Shown: piece after piece, positions 22,320-34,714 of the stretch
Layout: each line of letters starts with the position of its first letter
How positions within the stretch are numbered: position 1 is the stretch's first letter
Source: Nectonema munidae
Lineage: Eukaryota > Nematomorpha > Nectonematoida > Nectonematidae
Reading direction: 5' to 3'
DNA length: 64,000 nt
Assembly (NCBI GenBank): GCA_030549495.1
Contig: JAUIRK010000011.1
Span: forward strand, 62,001 to 126,000
Position numbers and translations under genes: made by a program
The notes under the pieces: generated by a model
Told to the model about the DNA's origin: nothing
What the model saw: only the letters and a program-made list of their open reading frames with translations
Database searches by the model: none

Positions 22320-25127
22320 ATTTAGGGGGCAGTAAATTTCTGCTATAAGCTGCACTTTTCAGGCATTTTGAATCTTCATGCAGATTCAAAACGATATGCC
22401 AAATTTCAGGCTGATTGGCAAACTTTTAGTCTGCACCATTTTTAAATGAAATATAAATAGTTATCAAACAGTTAAATTTTTCTTATGTTTTTGTTACAGT
22501 TGTTGTGAGAACAATGATTGTTTATTTATTATCATAACTTTTCATTTTTTTATATTTAGTTTAACTAATTTTTGAAATGGATTCTCAAGTTGCTCTATTG
22601 ACAAGAGCTGCCATGCAGCATGCATTGCTTGGTTCTTCAAGTGTTCTTCCAATTGGCAAGCTCCCTTCAAAAAGCGATTGCTAAAGAACTGCTGGCATCA
22701 TAAGTGTGAAAAGGGAAAATTTGCCGATGTCTCAGTGATTATAAAAATAGCTTCTCAAAATTGTTCAGAGATATGGGAAAAAGCAATTGGAGATATAAAA
22801 GTGGTCCCACTACGTAGCTAAAAAGTTATTGAGGAAAAATTGAAAAAATTATACCATAGGAGAAAAGCAAAAAAGCTGCATTTCAAAACGAAATGAAAGA
22901 GTTGTTTGACATATGTACATATTTTTGTCCTCTAGATTCTTGTCAAGATGTAAGATACAAAACTAAAAAATATGATGGATTAAACTGTCCTTGTGATATA
23001 AAAGTTCCCAAACAGGAAGTACAGTTCTTACTTGACCAGCGAAGTGAAAGAAAAATGAAGATCGGAAGCATTGACATTAAGGTAACAAGAATTTGGAAAA
23101 AAAGACTGTAAGAGAAACTTTATGAAGAAAGATTAAGCAAGCAGCTTGAGCAGGAAAATAATTTAAAAAAATGATAAGCGGTGACGCTCTTTGTAAAGAA
23201 GATAATTTCGATGATGTAAGTGATATTTCTCCTGACAACCCTGATTATGATTTAGATTTTATACCCCAACCAAAAGCTCTGACAGACAGCATCTCACAGA
23301 ACAGAACAAAACTTCCCACACTTGCTCCTACTTGTAACAGATACTTGATTAGAGATTATGCTGGAGCTGCCATAGCACAATGGCATTATCACAAAGAATG
23401 ACAAAAGTCAAATTATCAGCTCACATAAAGTGCGATATGAAAGAAAGAAATACCGTCTAAAAATACAAAAAAGTGAAGAGGCAAGTTTAGAAAACGTAAC
23501 ATCATTGTATTTTGACGATAAAAAGACGGCCACTCGAGTGATGAAAGGAAATGAAAAAACTAAAAAATGGAATTTAAAGATAATGGTGAAAGGTCATTAT
23601 GACATCATGGTTGAGCCTGGCAATGAGTATCTAACAGATATCACACCTGAGTCTGGACATGGAAAAGAAATTGCCATAAGTATTCATAAATTCTTAGTAC
23701 AGAAGAATTTAATCCACAACCCAATTGTATGTGTTGGTAGTGATGGTACCAATGCAAATGTTGGCTCAGAAAACGGAGCTTTTCATAACCTTCAATGTTA
23801 TTTGGCCGTCCACTTCATTATTTCATCTGTCAGCTTCACGGAAATGAGCTGCCTTTTCGTGCAATTTTAAATAAATATGATTAAGTGTTCTGCGCATTGG
23901 TGTGGTCCGATTGGAAAGCAGATAAAAGAGCCTTTATCTGAGCTGCAAGCAATCAACTTTACTGTTTTTTCAATCCTGAATGAAGTAATAAAGAAAGATT
24001 TGTCTTGGGGTCAAAAATATTTGTATAGAATTTGCAATGGAGTTGTTAGAGGTGTTGTTGATAGTGATTTGGCCGCTATCGAGCCAGGTCCTTTATGTGC
24101 GTCAAGGTGGAATACTTTATGGAGTAGAATTCTCAGGGTGTATGTAGCTACATCAAGTCCTAGCTATGAATTGAAAAGAATTGTTATTGTAATTATAAAG
24201 TTTAGTTCACCAATGTGGTTTTTCATAAAGTTCCACAATGATGAAAAGATGCTAATAAAACGATCTGTTCAGAGAAATGCTTTTTTTGAGCACACAGATC
24301 AGCTTTTTCTTAGTATGTGTACAGATAAAGATATAAATGTAAGAAAAAATGCCGTTTCAATGATCAAAAAAATTAGAAAAAAGAAAAACTGCCTGTGAGA
24401 AGAATGTATAGAGAGATTTACTGGTGATAAAGAAGATTCTGCCTGTCATGTTGATGAAGAATTTCCAAAAAATGCACATAATGAAGAAAAGAGAGAAAAA
24501 ATTTGAAAGATGATGTGCATTCTGTAATCAACATAAGAAAATTGGTGATACCCAAATTGAAATGGCATGCACAAAATTTTTATTCTATGATTAACTGGAC
24601 AAAAGAACTCAAGACTGAGAGCCCCCTTATATTGCGTCTTTATCAGATCTAAAGATTACTGACATTATCACGACCCCATTAGTGGTACCAAAGAGGACAA
24701 AACATACTCAGGCTGTAGAAAGAGGAATAAAAGTTATGACTGAAGCTTGCAATGAAGTAGCCGGGTATAGAGCAAGAGATGGATGGATATATCAGGCAAA
24801 GATTGTTGTCTCGGAAAATGATGCCCCAGTTTCGCACAAAACGGGATCTTACTATTAACTTGAAATAATTAAATATTATGCACGTGATTAAAAAAAATAA
24901 AATTTAAATAATATATGTATAATTTACTTTTATTCTAAAAAACATTAAGTTATATAAAGTAGTTTAGCGTAAAACAAATGTTTCTAAAGTATCGATCGCG
25001 ATGCGGCGGCAGTCTAAAGAGACATAAAACGAGCTGAATTTTTGCAAAAGACTTTTTTTGAGAATAGAAACAATGCCTGAAAAGTGCATTTTGAAACTCT
25101 TATTTTTTTAGTTTTTCACTGCGCTCC
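22320..25127 (+). mobile_element. DNA transposon with 8-bp target duplication, family uncertain (hAT-like size)
   Basis: TATATACA occurs immediately before (22312-22319) and after (25128-25135) the element, an 8-bp target duplication. The termini are imperfectly inverted (GGGGGCAGTAAA against GGAGCGCAGTGAAA). A subterminal inverted motif TGCACTTTTCAGGCATT lies at about 22350 and, reverse complemented, near 25070. Uninterrupted paralogous introns read TTTATATACATATAAATAAT at this place. The encoded protein belongs to a family frequent in arthropod genomes that I cannot name with certainty. Confidence 0.8.
22577..24858 (+). pseudogene. Broken transposase-like gene of the 22.3-25.1 kb element
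   Basis: The frame opens with MDSQVALLTRAAMQHALLG at 22577 and soon breaks. Readable segments follow in several frames. The segment 23430-23870 contains VCVGSDGTNANVGSENGAF, a likely catalytic Asp block. The segment 23877-24398 contains HWCGPIGKQI, LSWGQKYLYRICNGV and then CASRWNTLWSRILRVYVATS. A downstream segment has PKLKWHAQNFYSMINW and then KHTQAVERGIKVMTEACNEV, with the end YRARDGWIYQAKIV and stop near 24858. These blocks recur together in uncharacterised proteins of arthropod and other invertebrate genomes, as I recall them. At least four frame breaks or stops make this copy inactive. Confidence 0.7.
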
Positions 25128-26082
25128 TATATACATATAAATAATAATTGAAGGAACTCGTCAAACAACCAAGTGAAAATTACAAAAGCCAATTTTAATT
25201 TGTTAAATATAAATAATTTTAAAGATTGATTTATAACTCAACGGAGACTGAAAAACATTTGTAATTAAATACCTAAAAGTTCTTCAACTTGATAAAGACT
25301 CGTGAAGACGAAATTTCATTTTATTTAAATAAATTTGTTTGAAACTTTACTCTTTTTGTTTAAAATATAAATACATGCAATAAGTAACAATAAAATGAAA
25401 TGAACTAAATTGTTAATCTATGGACCTTTTATTTTATATCTCTTTAGCTTCACTATATCTTCTCGGTATTCTTAATGGACATATAATAAAGGATTGAATC
25501 AAAACAGAACGGGTGCAAAAGCCAAAACTATGGAGAAATTAAATAAATTTGCAATAAACTTATACTGCGTTTCTTAATACCTTGTTAATTATTATTCGCT
25601 CTTTCATTTTGCTCATTAATTATTTTATTTAATTTCTCTTCTCTTCAAAATTTTAATTTTTAATTGATCTAAATTTGTATACTTGATTTAAACTGGCGAA
25701 TTTTTATTATAATTATACTTCGCTAAAATGGAATTTAGTGAATTGTATCTAATAAAGTTATTATCCAAATAGTTTTGTAGATTTTAAATTAGAAAAATTA
25801 TAATTGGAAATATGGTGTTTAAATTTTTAGAAATGATAAAAGTCAGAAATAAATAGTATGACACTAATGAAAATGTTTTGAGCACAATGAAACAAAAAGA
25901 ACCAACATTCTAAAGAAAAATTTATAAGAAAAAATGGGAATGGGACATGGCGCGGAATTTTTTTGAGCTGAAATTATAATTTACCAAATTTGTGCATTCA
26001 CTGTAACAATTTTTAAGTAAAACATACAAATACCGAACTTCCATAGCTCATTTGTTATTTTTCAAACAAACGACATTTTATA

Positions 26083-26785
26083 CCCTCTCACTTTGGTAAA
26101 AGATTGAATCTAAAAAACGAGTTGCAGAAATCATCATAATATTTGAGTTCTACCAAAAGAATTAGATCAAGAAAAATTTTCAAGCAATTGGCAATGCAAT
26201 TTTAGGGGAGGGGGGGGCGTAGGCCGGTTCCACCCCCTTTAAATCCTCTAGTGTATTAAAACAATGTACTACTTCCACGTTGAGGTGTACTTTTTTGCTG
26301 TACACTATGTTAAACTTAGAAAGTTTTAGAATCGTTATAATACATTACTAGCGGTTAAAAAGCAAGAAGTAGTCTCTATAATAAAATGATAGGCTAAAAT
26401 TGGGAGAGAACGTAAAAATCACTTCGCATCTTTAAATTTTTTAAATCAAAATTTGATAATATATAGGGCATTATCGTGCTTTTGAAGACATTTTTAAAAT
26501 TCCAAAGGGTTTTAAAACAAACCCTTATATGTTAATAACTCTGAATATGATTAATAGTTTAACCAAGGCATTATGTATTAAATAAAAGTCAAAGACATTT
26601 TGCAAATGTTTTTTAAATTTTTTGTAACAGGTCTCATTTAATTTTAGGGGGGGGGGGGCGTACGTCGGCTCCGCCCCCTCTAAATCCGCCTATTTTACTT
26701 ACCTGATAGGTTAAATTAAGTAAATTAAAAATTAAGTAAATAATAAGTAATATTAAGTAAATATAAATATTTACTTAATGATAAC
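26083..26785. mobile_element. Inserted segment with two G-run/C-run end-like motifs
   Basis: Compared with the same intron subtype near 7690 and 34380, this copy has about 700 bp of extra sequence between GACATTT and ATGTGGTGCATGATTATG. It contains two related motifs, at 26204-26250 and 26645-26691. Each has a run of G, a CGTAGGCCGGTTCC or CGTACGTCGGCTCC centre, a C run, and then TAAATCCGCC or a variant. Such ends resemble decayed hAT termini (compare CAGTGGCGGATCCA at 15854). No coding sequence is seen. The right part (26700-26780) is low-complexity TTAAGTAAA repeats. Confidence 0.45.
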
Positions 26786-27075
26786 TTAATATGTGGTGCA
26801 TGATTATGTACAATATTCCAATGTTGTTTCTTATAATAATATCTTCATAAATCGCTCGTAATTTTCATTATCTGAAAATAATAATTTTAACTTAATTTTT
26901 TTGAAAAATATTTTAAATTTCTTAATGGTTATATTAATCTCTAATTCATACAAATTTTTGCCTCCGAAAGCGCAATATTTCAGAAAAATATGGACCACTA
27001 CAACTATAATTTTTAATATACAACTAAAATTTCATGAATTCAATTAATAATTCGATGTTTTATTAATTTCTATAG

Positions 27076-27441
27076 AAATGCCATCTTGTGAGTTAAGTGA
27101 CGGAGATATGGACGAAGAAGAAGTTTCAATAACTCGTGAAGAAAGATTGACTCTCACATTCGTTGCCAAATGCGAACGAGTACTAGACGCTACATTCGTT
27201 CCTCATTTTGTAGTGGAAAATGAAGTTGTCAAAAGAAGCAACGACAAATATACGGTACAAATTGGAGTTGAAACAGAACTAGACGATCCAAATAAAGTGA
27301 TCGTTACATCGAGCATAATCTTTGTTGTTCCCTTTGAAGAACAAGACATCGTTGTCAGCTTAGGCTTTGAAGATAATGAAATGGATTTATCTGCCGTTAG
27401 AGGAAATGCATTGAAGACCTTCCATTTGACTCAAGATACAG
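27076..27441 (+). CDS. Exon A5: Ig-like two-cysteine domain, type A
   Basis: Fifth type A exon. It begins MPSCELSDGD (Ser for Thr, unique) and combines RVLDATFVPHFVVE, KRSNDKYT, ETELDD and EEQDIVVSLGFED. ETELDD and EEQ are shared only with A1. Confidence 0.85.
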
Positions 27442-27784
27442 GTTACTCTTTTCCATAGTTTTGCTTAAAAGCTTTATTGAGATATATATATATGCATAAG
27501 TATAACTGTTAGCACGATATATGAAGATGTGAAACTTTTTTTATAGATTGACTTATAACTGGAAGCAACTGAAGAATCTTTGTAATTAAATACTTAAAAT
27601 GTATTTTATATATGTCAATATTTATTTATAACTATTATTAGATTTTTCGCAACAATATGATTAACATTTATAACATATTTCCCTATTTAATTTTTATCTA
27701 ATGAAAAAAGATTTTGAACTTGCCTTATTCCGTATTGTGATAATATAATTATTGATCATCTTATTTTCATAATTTATTTTTCAG
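27442..27784 (+). other. Short intron between A5 and B6
   Basis: A 343-bp intron, shortened by a deletion that joins TAATGAAAAAAG directly to ATTTTGAACTT. The identical deletion is present in the intron before B9 (about 44518), showing that those two introns share a recent ancestor. Nothing else is seen. Confidence 0.8.
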
Positions 27785-28144
27785 ATATTTGTGAATTAGT
27801 TCTGGGTGATGGAAGTGATGCAAATGTCATGTTTAGAAGGGGACAGAGAGTGACACTGAATGTTGTATCTAAATGCGTTCGTGGAGATTCACACTATGTT
27901 CCATACTTCTTTGTAGAAAGCGAGGTTGTCAAATCTACAAATGCAAGATATTCGGTAGACACAAGTTCATCACGTGATCTAGAAGATTCCACAAAAGATC
28001 TTTACACCTCGACTCTATCATTTACTCCATCGAGAGACTCCTTCTACGTTTATGCTGTACATGCTAAGGATAGAGAAGTTGCTACTAAAGACGAATTTGA
28101 AGATATGGGTCTGAAGACTTTCCAACTGAACTTAATGACCCCAC
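27785..28144 (+). CDS. Exon B6: Ig-like two-cysteine domain, type B
   Basis: Sixth type B exon. The variable loop is RDLEDS, as in B4 and B8. The rest is consensus, ending MTP, with donor CAC|GTAAAA. Confidence 0.85.
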
Positions 28145-28560
28145 GTAAAATAATTTTATTTTATTTTATCACAATCGTGTGTCTGCTGCGGTATAAAAAT
28201 AATCTGCATGAAATTAGTGTGAATTCGGGCACCTTGTAAAATGTATATAATCGATATAATTATATTTCAATAAATAAGATTATCCTCATATTTTGGAATG
28301 AAGGTTTGGACAAATTTAGACACTTCCGTGCTAAACTTTTGTTAAATTGAAAGAATAATTTATATACATATAAATAATTGAAGGAACTCGTCAAACAATC
28401 AAGTGAAAATTACAAAAACCAATTTTAATTAGCAAAATGTAAATAATTTTAAAGTTATTGATTTATAACTGAAAGGAGGCTGAAGAACCTTTGTAATTAA
28501 ATACTTAAAATTTGTACTTCAACTCGATAAAGACTCGTGGGGACGGAGTTTCATTTTATT

Positions 28561-30861
28561 CCCTCATCCGTACAAGCTGCTACAATTTGTAGTTAATAAA
28601 ATTTCAATCTACACGCGTTAGCTACATATAAATGTTTTGAAGCGAATAATCCTTGACGATGTGTATTTGTGTATAGTGAACATGCACACACTATTTTATT
28701 CCATGATCTATTACCTAATTCGTAAATTTTCTGTTTTTTTCTTTATAGTACAACGTAATATAATTTGTAGTATAGGCGAATCACTGTCGATACGTATTTA
28801 TGTATAGTGGATCAGTGTTTTCATTCATAAATTTATTGTCTGGCGCCAAAACAGGAAATTACCTCTTAAAAGCAGTAAGCTTCTATCTTCATCTTTTTTG
28901 TAATACACAATTCATTCAATTTCCTTGCTTCTCACACTGTTTTGACTTGTTTTTCTTAATTTATTAGAGATACCATTTCACACATTTTGCTATTTTTTCT
29001 TTCTTTTCAATGAAAAAATATCAAAGGTCATCGTTTCAATTGGCACGTGCTTTAATTTCTCTTTGTGATGAATCGGATGATAATGATGATGATGGTGATG
29101 ATGAAAGAAGCAATTTGGAAAAAACTGATGAAAATGTTTGTGAAGAAGTTATTGAAGAATCGTCTGAATCTTTGGAAAATAATGTGGAAATAGAAACGAA
29201 CAAAGGTGATATTGACATGTTTGAAGACAACATCTCAGATGATGATAGTCTGAGTGATGTAATTGAAGACGATGAACCCTGTACTACCGCCAATAGCTTT
29301 TTCATGAACGAATTTGACGATGAAGAGTTTATTTTTTATAATGACCTCAAGTATTCAAAAAGACAACGCCTGGTTATATCTTTATCAAGAAATATTTTGA
29401 ATCAAAAGCATATGTGATCCCAGAATCGAAGCTGAATCTTTTTTCCTTTTTTACAAGGAAGACATGTTTCTTCATATTACAAGATACACTAATAGAAAAG
29501 TTTCTGATGAAGTTAGGAAGTATTTAGTCAAAAATAAAAGAAAAACTTATCCTATTTTCATGAAACAATATTCTTGTGAACAAATAAAAGCTTGCTATGG
29601 TATTATAATTAGGGCAGCTTCTGATAGAGACAACATGACTTGTTTGGTTTCTTTATTATCTCCAAATGACTCAAAACCATTTTACAAAGCTACAATTGGG
29701 TTTCAAACATTCAAAATTTTTTTACACTGTCTTCGATTTGACAACTTCAGAGAGAGGGAAACAGTGAGAAGATCAGATAAGCTTGCAGCTGTCAGTGAAA
29801 TATGGACAATGTTACAGAAAAATTTATTGGCTTTCAGGATACATTTTTCGGGAAAAGAAATTGGCAAAGATAAAAACACAGAACGAGCTTCTACAACAGT
29901 TTTACGGTTAGTCAAACCATTTGAAAATAGTGGCAGAGATATAATAACTGACAGGTATTTCACTTCTCACTTCTTGGCTACAGAACTTTTAAAGAAAAAC
30001 TTGACGCTATTTGGAACAATTAATAAAAGAAGAAAAGAAATTCCTGCTTTCTTAAAATCAGCCAAAAACCAAGACGCCCATACAACCTTAGCCTTGTATG
30101 ATCATGAAAACAAAATCTTCCTATGCTAATATGTTCCCAAAAAAATAAAAATGTGTTGATGTTGTTCTCTTCTCATTTGTTATTTAAATATCAGAGAGGT
30201 TAGATAAAAAACCTCGTATAATTTTGAACTACAATCAAGGTAAGTATGGAGTTGATTTGCTTGATTTTATAATTGAAGAGTTTTCTTGTCGAAGAAAAAC
30301 CAACAGATGGCCAGTTCTCTTAAACTATAACTTTATTGATGTAGCATGGAGTAATGCATTTATTTTAATGAAGAAAAATGATTATCCCAAAACCGAAGAA
30401 CTTTTTTGAAAAACCTATCTTTTCAACGTGCGTTAGAATTCTCAAGTAAAAGACTTCAAAGTCAAAGTTTATGGAAAATTATAAAAGAGGCAGGAATATT
30501 TGTCGGATATATAAAAACAACTCCCGCACCTTCTAAAAGAAAAGTAATAAATTATTCCAGGCCTTGTAAATATTGTAAAAAGTAATGTGGGAGTGCTTGT
30601 GAAATTTGTGACGCTGCAATTTGTTCCAGTCATAGAATCAAGAAAACTACAGAGTTTTGTATTTTTTGTGAAAAATAGACAATACATTTATAATTTCATT
30701 GAATAAAACTTTGTACAACTTTATGTGATATATATATTTACAAAAATACAAAAAAATGTATATTCATAAATCTCAACCTTAATAAGTTTATGAATTTGCT
30801 ATATTACAAAATGTAACATCTTGTACAGAACTGTGTCCAGTTTATAGTGTACGGATGAGGG
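28561..30861 (+). mobile_element. piggyBac DNA transposon, broken
   Basis: The perfect 14-bp terminal inverted repeats are CCCTCATCCGTACA at 28561 and TGTACGGATGAGGG ending at 30861. It sits where other units read TTTTATTTAAATAAATTTG. The right flank keeps TTTTAAATA, while the expected TTAA on the left is altered to TATT. One transposase gene lies inside on the plus strand. Confidence 0.9.
29010..30678 (+). pseudogene. Broken piggyBac transposase
   Basis: The N-terminus at 29010 is an acidic leader (SDDNDDDGDDE and further Asp/Glu runs) as in many piggyBac transposases. A frame break near 29417 precedes 29464-30129, which holds a helical domain and the blocks GRDIITDRYFTSHFLATEL and LFGTINKRRKEIP of the DDE_Tnp_1_7 fold. 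The stretch normally carrying the first catalytic Asp residues, between the HFSGKEIGKDKN region and STTVLRLVKPF, is missing. From 30224 come NYNQGKYGVDLLD (third Asp region), FSCRRKTNRWPVLLNYNF, and a C-terminal cysteine-rich finger with CKYC, CEICDAAICSSH and FCIFCEK. Several frame breaks and an internal deletion make it inactive. Confidence 0.85.
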
Positions 30862-31419
30862 TTTTAAATATATTTGTTTGAAACTTTACTCTTTTTATTT
30901 AAAATATAAGTATACATACAATACATAACAATAAAATGAAATGAATAATAAAGGATGGAATCAAAATAAACGGCTGCAAAAATCTAAAACGATTGAGAAA
31001 TTAAATAAATATGCAATAAACTTATACAGCGTTTAAAAAATTAATTGTACAAAATTGGCCGAATCATGTCTCTTCAAATTTCGTGATTTTTCCTAAAATC
31101 GCTAGCTGCATCTTTTGATAACAGTTTCATGGTAGTTGAATGACACTTTCATGTCCAAAACTCTCAGTCAAAATTAAAAATTAACATTTTTCAGCAAAAT
31201 TTTGACATTATCTTTAGTTAACATTATAACTTATTATCTATATATATACTCCCTTGAAATTTATAATTATATACAGTTTTGAACGCATGACACTTTATAT
31301 ATTTAATTTTTTCAATAATCATGGCTACTTTTTAGAAAATGTCAATCAAAAATTAGATTAATCAGAAATATATCTAATTAAATATTCCTTCAAATTTTAC
31401 ATAAAATATATGTTTTTAT

Positions 31420-32470
31420 ACTAAATCGGCTATGCTGGTTTCATTTCTGTACTCATTTTTTACATTTAGGATTTGAAAATATTTATAAGTGTTAACCAAA
31501 TTTGCGGTATAATTTTAAAAATTGTCTCCAAAATATTCCTTCAAATTTTACATAAAATAAATCGGCCATGCTGGTTTCATTTCTAGACTCATTTTTCACA
31601 TTTAGGATGTGAATATACCTATAAGTGTTAATCAAATTTGTGGTTTACTTCTAAAAATTGTCTTCAAAAACATTTATTCAACTTTAACAATGAAATAAAT
31701 GCTTTTATACCAAATCGATCATGCTAGTTACATTTCTGGGCTCAGTTTTTGCTTTTTGAAAATTAAGAATCAATAAAATATGCGGTTTAGGTTTGGAAAC
31801 TGTTTTCAAATATATCTCAAATTTTATATGAAATATATATATTTATACCAAATCAACCATGCTAGTTTCATTTATGGACTCAATTTTTGCAGTTTGGTTT
31901 TGAAAATACCTATAAGTATCAATCAAATTTGCGTTTAGTTCTAAAATTTGTTTCCAAAAATAATTGATTCAAATTTTACATAAAATTTATGTTTTTATAG
32001 CAAATAGATCATGATGGTTTCATTTCTGAAAGCAGTTTTTCCATTTAGAGGTTTTACTGCCAGTTTCAATCAAATTTGCGGTTTATGTCTAAAAACTATA
32101 TCCAAAAATATTCTCTCTAATTTTACATGAAATATATGTTTTTATACCAATTCAACCATGATAGTTTTATTTCGGAAATCAGTTTTTGCATTTAGAAGTT
32201 TTAAATGTCTGAAAGTGTCAATCAAATGTTCGACTTACGTCTAATGTCTACAGAAATATTTTTGAAATTTAAATAAAATATCTGTTTTTATGTCAAATGG
32301 AAGATGCTGGTTTCATTTTTGGACTCAGATTTGGCATTTATTGTTTTAAAATATCTGAAAGCTTCAATCAGAATTGTGGTTTACTTCTAGATACTGTCTT
32401 CAAAAAAATAAAATACCTCTTTCAAATAAAATATCTGTTTTTATACCAAATCGACTATGCTTATTTTCTT
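31420..32470. repeat. Degenerate tandem array of roughly 140-bp units, copy 2
   Basis: Paralogous to the array at 11880-12800 and with the same flanking phrase (TTTCGTGATTTTTCCTAAAA at about 31078 and 11550). This copy has one or two extra units near 31490-31600. Unit order is otherwise collinear, so the two arrays descend from one array by duplication of the intron and not by independent expansion. Confidence 0.75.
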
Positions 32471-33495
32471 TGTATACTCCATTTTGGCTAATACGGTTAA
32501 AAAATATCTCGAAGTGGCAATTGAATTAGTAATGTATGCCTTAAAATCAGTTCTGTAAAAAATTTTCAAAAAACGGCTGCATATTAGATATATAGTAAAA
32601 ATATACTTTTTTTTGTATATTTTGGCTTATAATACATTCTACAATCATCTTGAGTATAAAATATTTATTTAAAAAAAACAAAACGTATTATAAAATCTTT
32701 TGAAAATTTGTATGAGAGAAGGAACCAAGTTGAAAACTAATTGAAAAGAAAACATGTGATCAAAATAAATAATTAAAAAAAATATATATCTTGACTAAAT
32801 GGAAGATCTACCAAGTTCTAATGAACTAGGAAGTGCTGTAAAGATCTAATATTAGGTGCTTCAAAAAAGATTTTAATTTGAAAAAGAAGTTCCTCTTTTA
32901 CAAATAAAAAATATTTAAATTTATAACTTATCTTTTAGGTCTAGCATTAGAATGATCATTTAGTTAAGATGGGTAGGAAATCTGAAAATTTAGAACAGGT
33001 CAGATTTATCAAAAATAGCACAGATGGCGATATGTGAGAATTTAGTCTCTATCAAGATATTTTTTAATTTAAATTGAATTTGTCAATCTTTTTCCTTTTG
33101 CGTCAAAGAGAGAATCTTTTAGATGAAGAACGTGGACAACTTTTTGTAATTGAACAATGAACATCACGAATGATTCATCAGAAAAAAACCTTTGAATTGA
33201 GATTGGTTGAAAAATATTCAGGCCTGATAATAAAATACACGATACTGTTAAAAAAGTCTAAGATCATCAAGAAGATTTTTTAATCAGAATGCTTTCAGAG
33301 AGGAAAAAAGTAAATTTATCATTATAAAAAATTTTTCGAACACACATTGAAGATTATAAATTTCTAATGAAAAAAGAGCTACCAAGAAGGATCATCATAG
33401 AATGAATAGCAAAATTAAATACTGTAAAGTATAGAAGATGTGATGTAGAGACTACGAGCCAATAATGAATTTGTAGCCAAAAAGATAGATAAAAT

Positions 33496-33790
33496 GTTTC
33501 TTTTTAAGATAAGCTGTCATATATAAGTCTATTTTTTGATAAGTTTGATTGATTTTCATAAAAAAATGAATAACACCACTGTATTTCGCATATTTGAAAA
33601 TGGGTATATGTGTAATAAACTTTATATAATTATTTAAATAAAAAGTTCCTTTTTGAGATGAGTTGTCAAATATAAATGAATTTTTTGACAGGTTTGATTG
33701 ATTTTGATAAAAAATGGACATCACCACTGAATTTCGCATAGTTGAAATATATATGTAATATTAAAATTTTTTATAAAAATTATTAATTTC
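33496..33790. repeat. Two-copy tandem duplication, period about 149 bp
   Basis: Units starting near 33496 and 33645 share the phrases AAGTTTGATTGATTTT, CACCACTG and ATTTCGCATA with moderate divergence. No coding potential is supported. Confidence 0.6.
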
Positions 33791-34714
33791 TCAAAAAAAT
33801 ATGGGAGGGTACTTTACGCCCCCCAGCACTTGAGCGGACCTATTTAGCCCAGCACTAATAGGGTTAATACGTTGTTAATTTTTCTCTCTCCCTCATTTTG
33901 CTCATCATTCATTTTAATTAAGTTCTCTTCTCTTCAAAATGTTAATTTTTTAATTGATCTAAATTCTATACTTGATTTAAAACTAGCGAATTTTATTATA
34001 ATTACTTAGCTAAAATGGAATTTGGTGAATTGTATCTAATAATGTTATTATACTAATAGTTTTGAAGATTTTAAATTAGAAAAATTATAATTGGAAATAT
34101 CGTGTTTAAATTTTTAGAAATGATAAAAGTCAGAAAAAATAGCATAAGACACGAATGAAAATGTTTTAAGCACCATGAAACAAAAAGAACCAACATTCTG
34201 AAGAAAAATTTATTTCGTTTAAAACATGTAAGGAAAAATGGGAAGGTAACATGGCCCAGAAATTTTTTGGTCTGAAATTTTAATATGGAAAATTTGTGCA
34301 TTCATTGTAACAATTTTTAAGTAAAACATACAAATACCGAACTTCCATAGCTAATTTGTTATTTTTCAAGCAAACGACATTTGATAGTAATTATTGTTTT
34401 GAGGTAAAATATTGTATTATGTATATAGGTATGTGGTGCATGATTATGTACAATATTACAAAGTTGTTTCGTATAATATCTTCATATATCGCTCGTAATT
34501 TTCAAATTATCTGAAAATAATAATTTTAACTTAATTTCTTTGAAAAATATTTTAAATTTCTTAATGGTTATATTAATCTCAAATTCATACAAATTTTAGC
34601 CTCCGATAGCGCAATATTACCGAAAATGATCTACCACTAAAACTATAATTTTTAATATACAACTAAAATTCCCATGAATTCAATTAATATATCGATGTTT
34701 ATTAATTTCTATAG

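Larger units (their letters stand above)
22086..27075 (+). other. Intron between B5 and A5
   Basis: A 5-kb intron holding a 2.8-kb transposon (22320-25127) and a G-run-rich inserted segment at about 26083-26785. The intron flanks match the type seen before A2 and A6. Confidence 0.75.
28145..34714 (+). other. Intron between B6 and A6
   Basis: A 6.6-kb intron containing a piggyBac element (28561-30861), the second copy of the roughly 140-bp tandem array (about 31420-32470), a two-copy 149-bp duplication near 33496-33790, and a subtype block near 33880-34560 like those before A2 and A5. Between 32600 and 33490 I see AT-rich sequence with no readable gene. Confidence 0.75.

Noticed and set aside
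32940-33420. Possible decayed transposase on the plus strand
   Set aside because: A few short stretches read like coding sequence (MGRKSENLEQVRF), but no motif of a known family could be matched.
33452-33739. Minus-strand open frame of 95 codons
   Set aside because: It spans the 149-bp tandem duplication, and its repeated peptide is a by-product of that duplication in AT-rich DNA.
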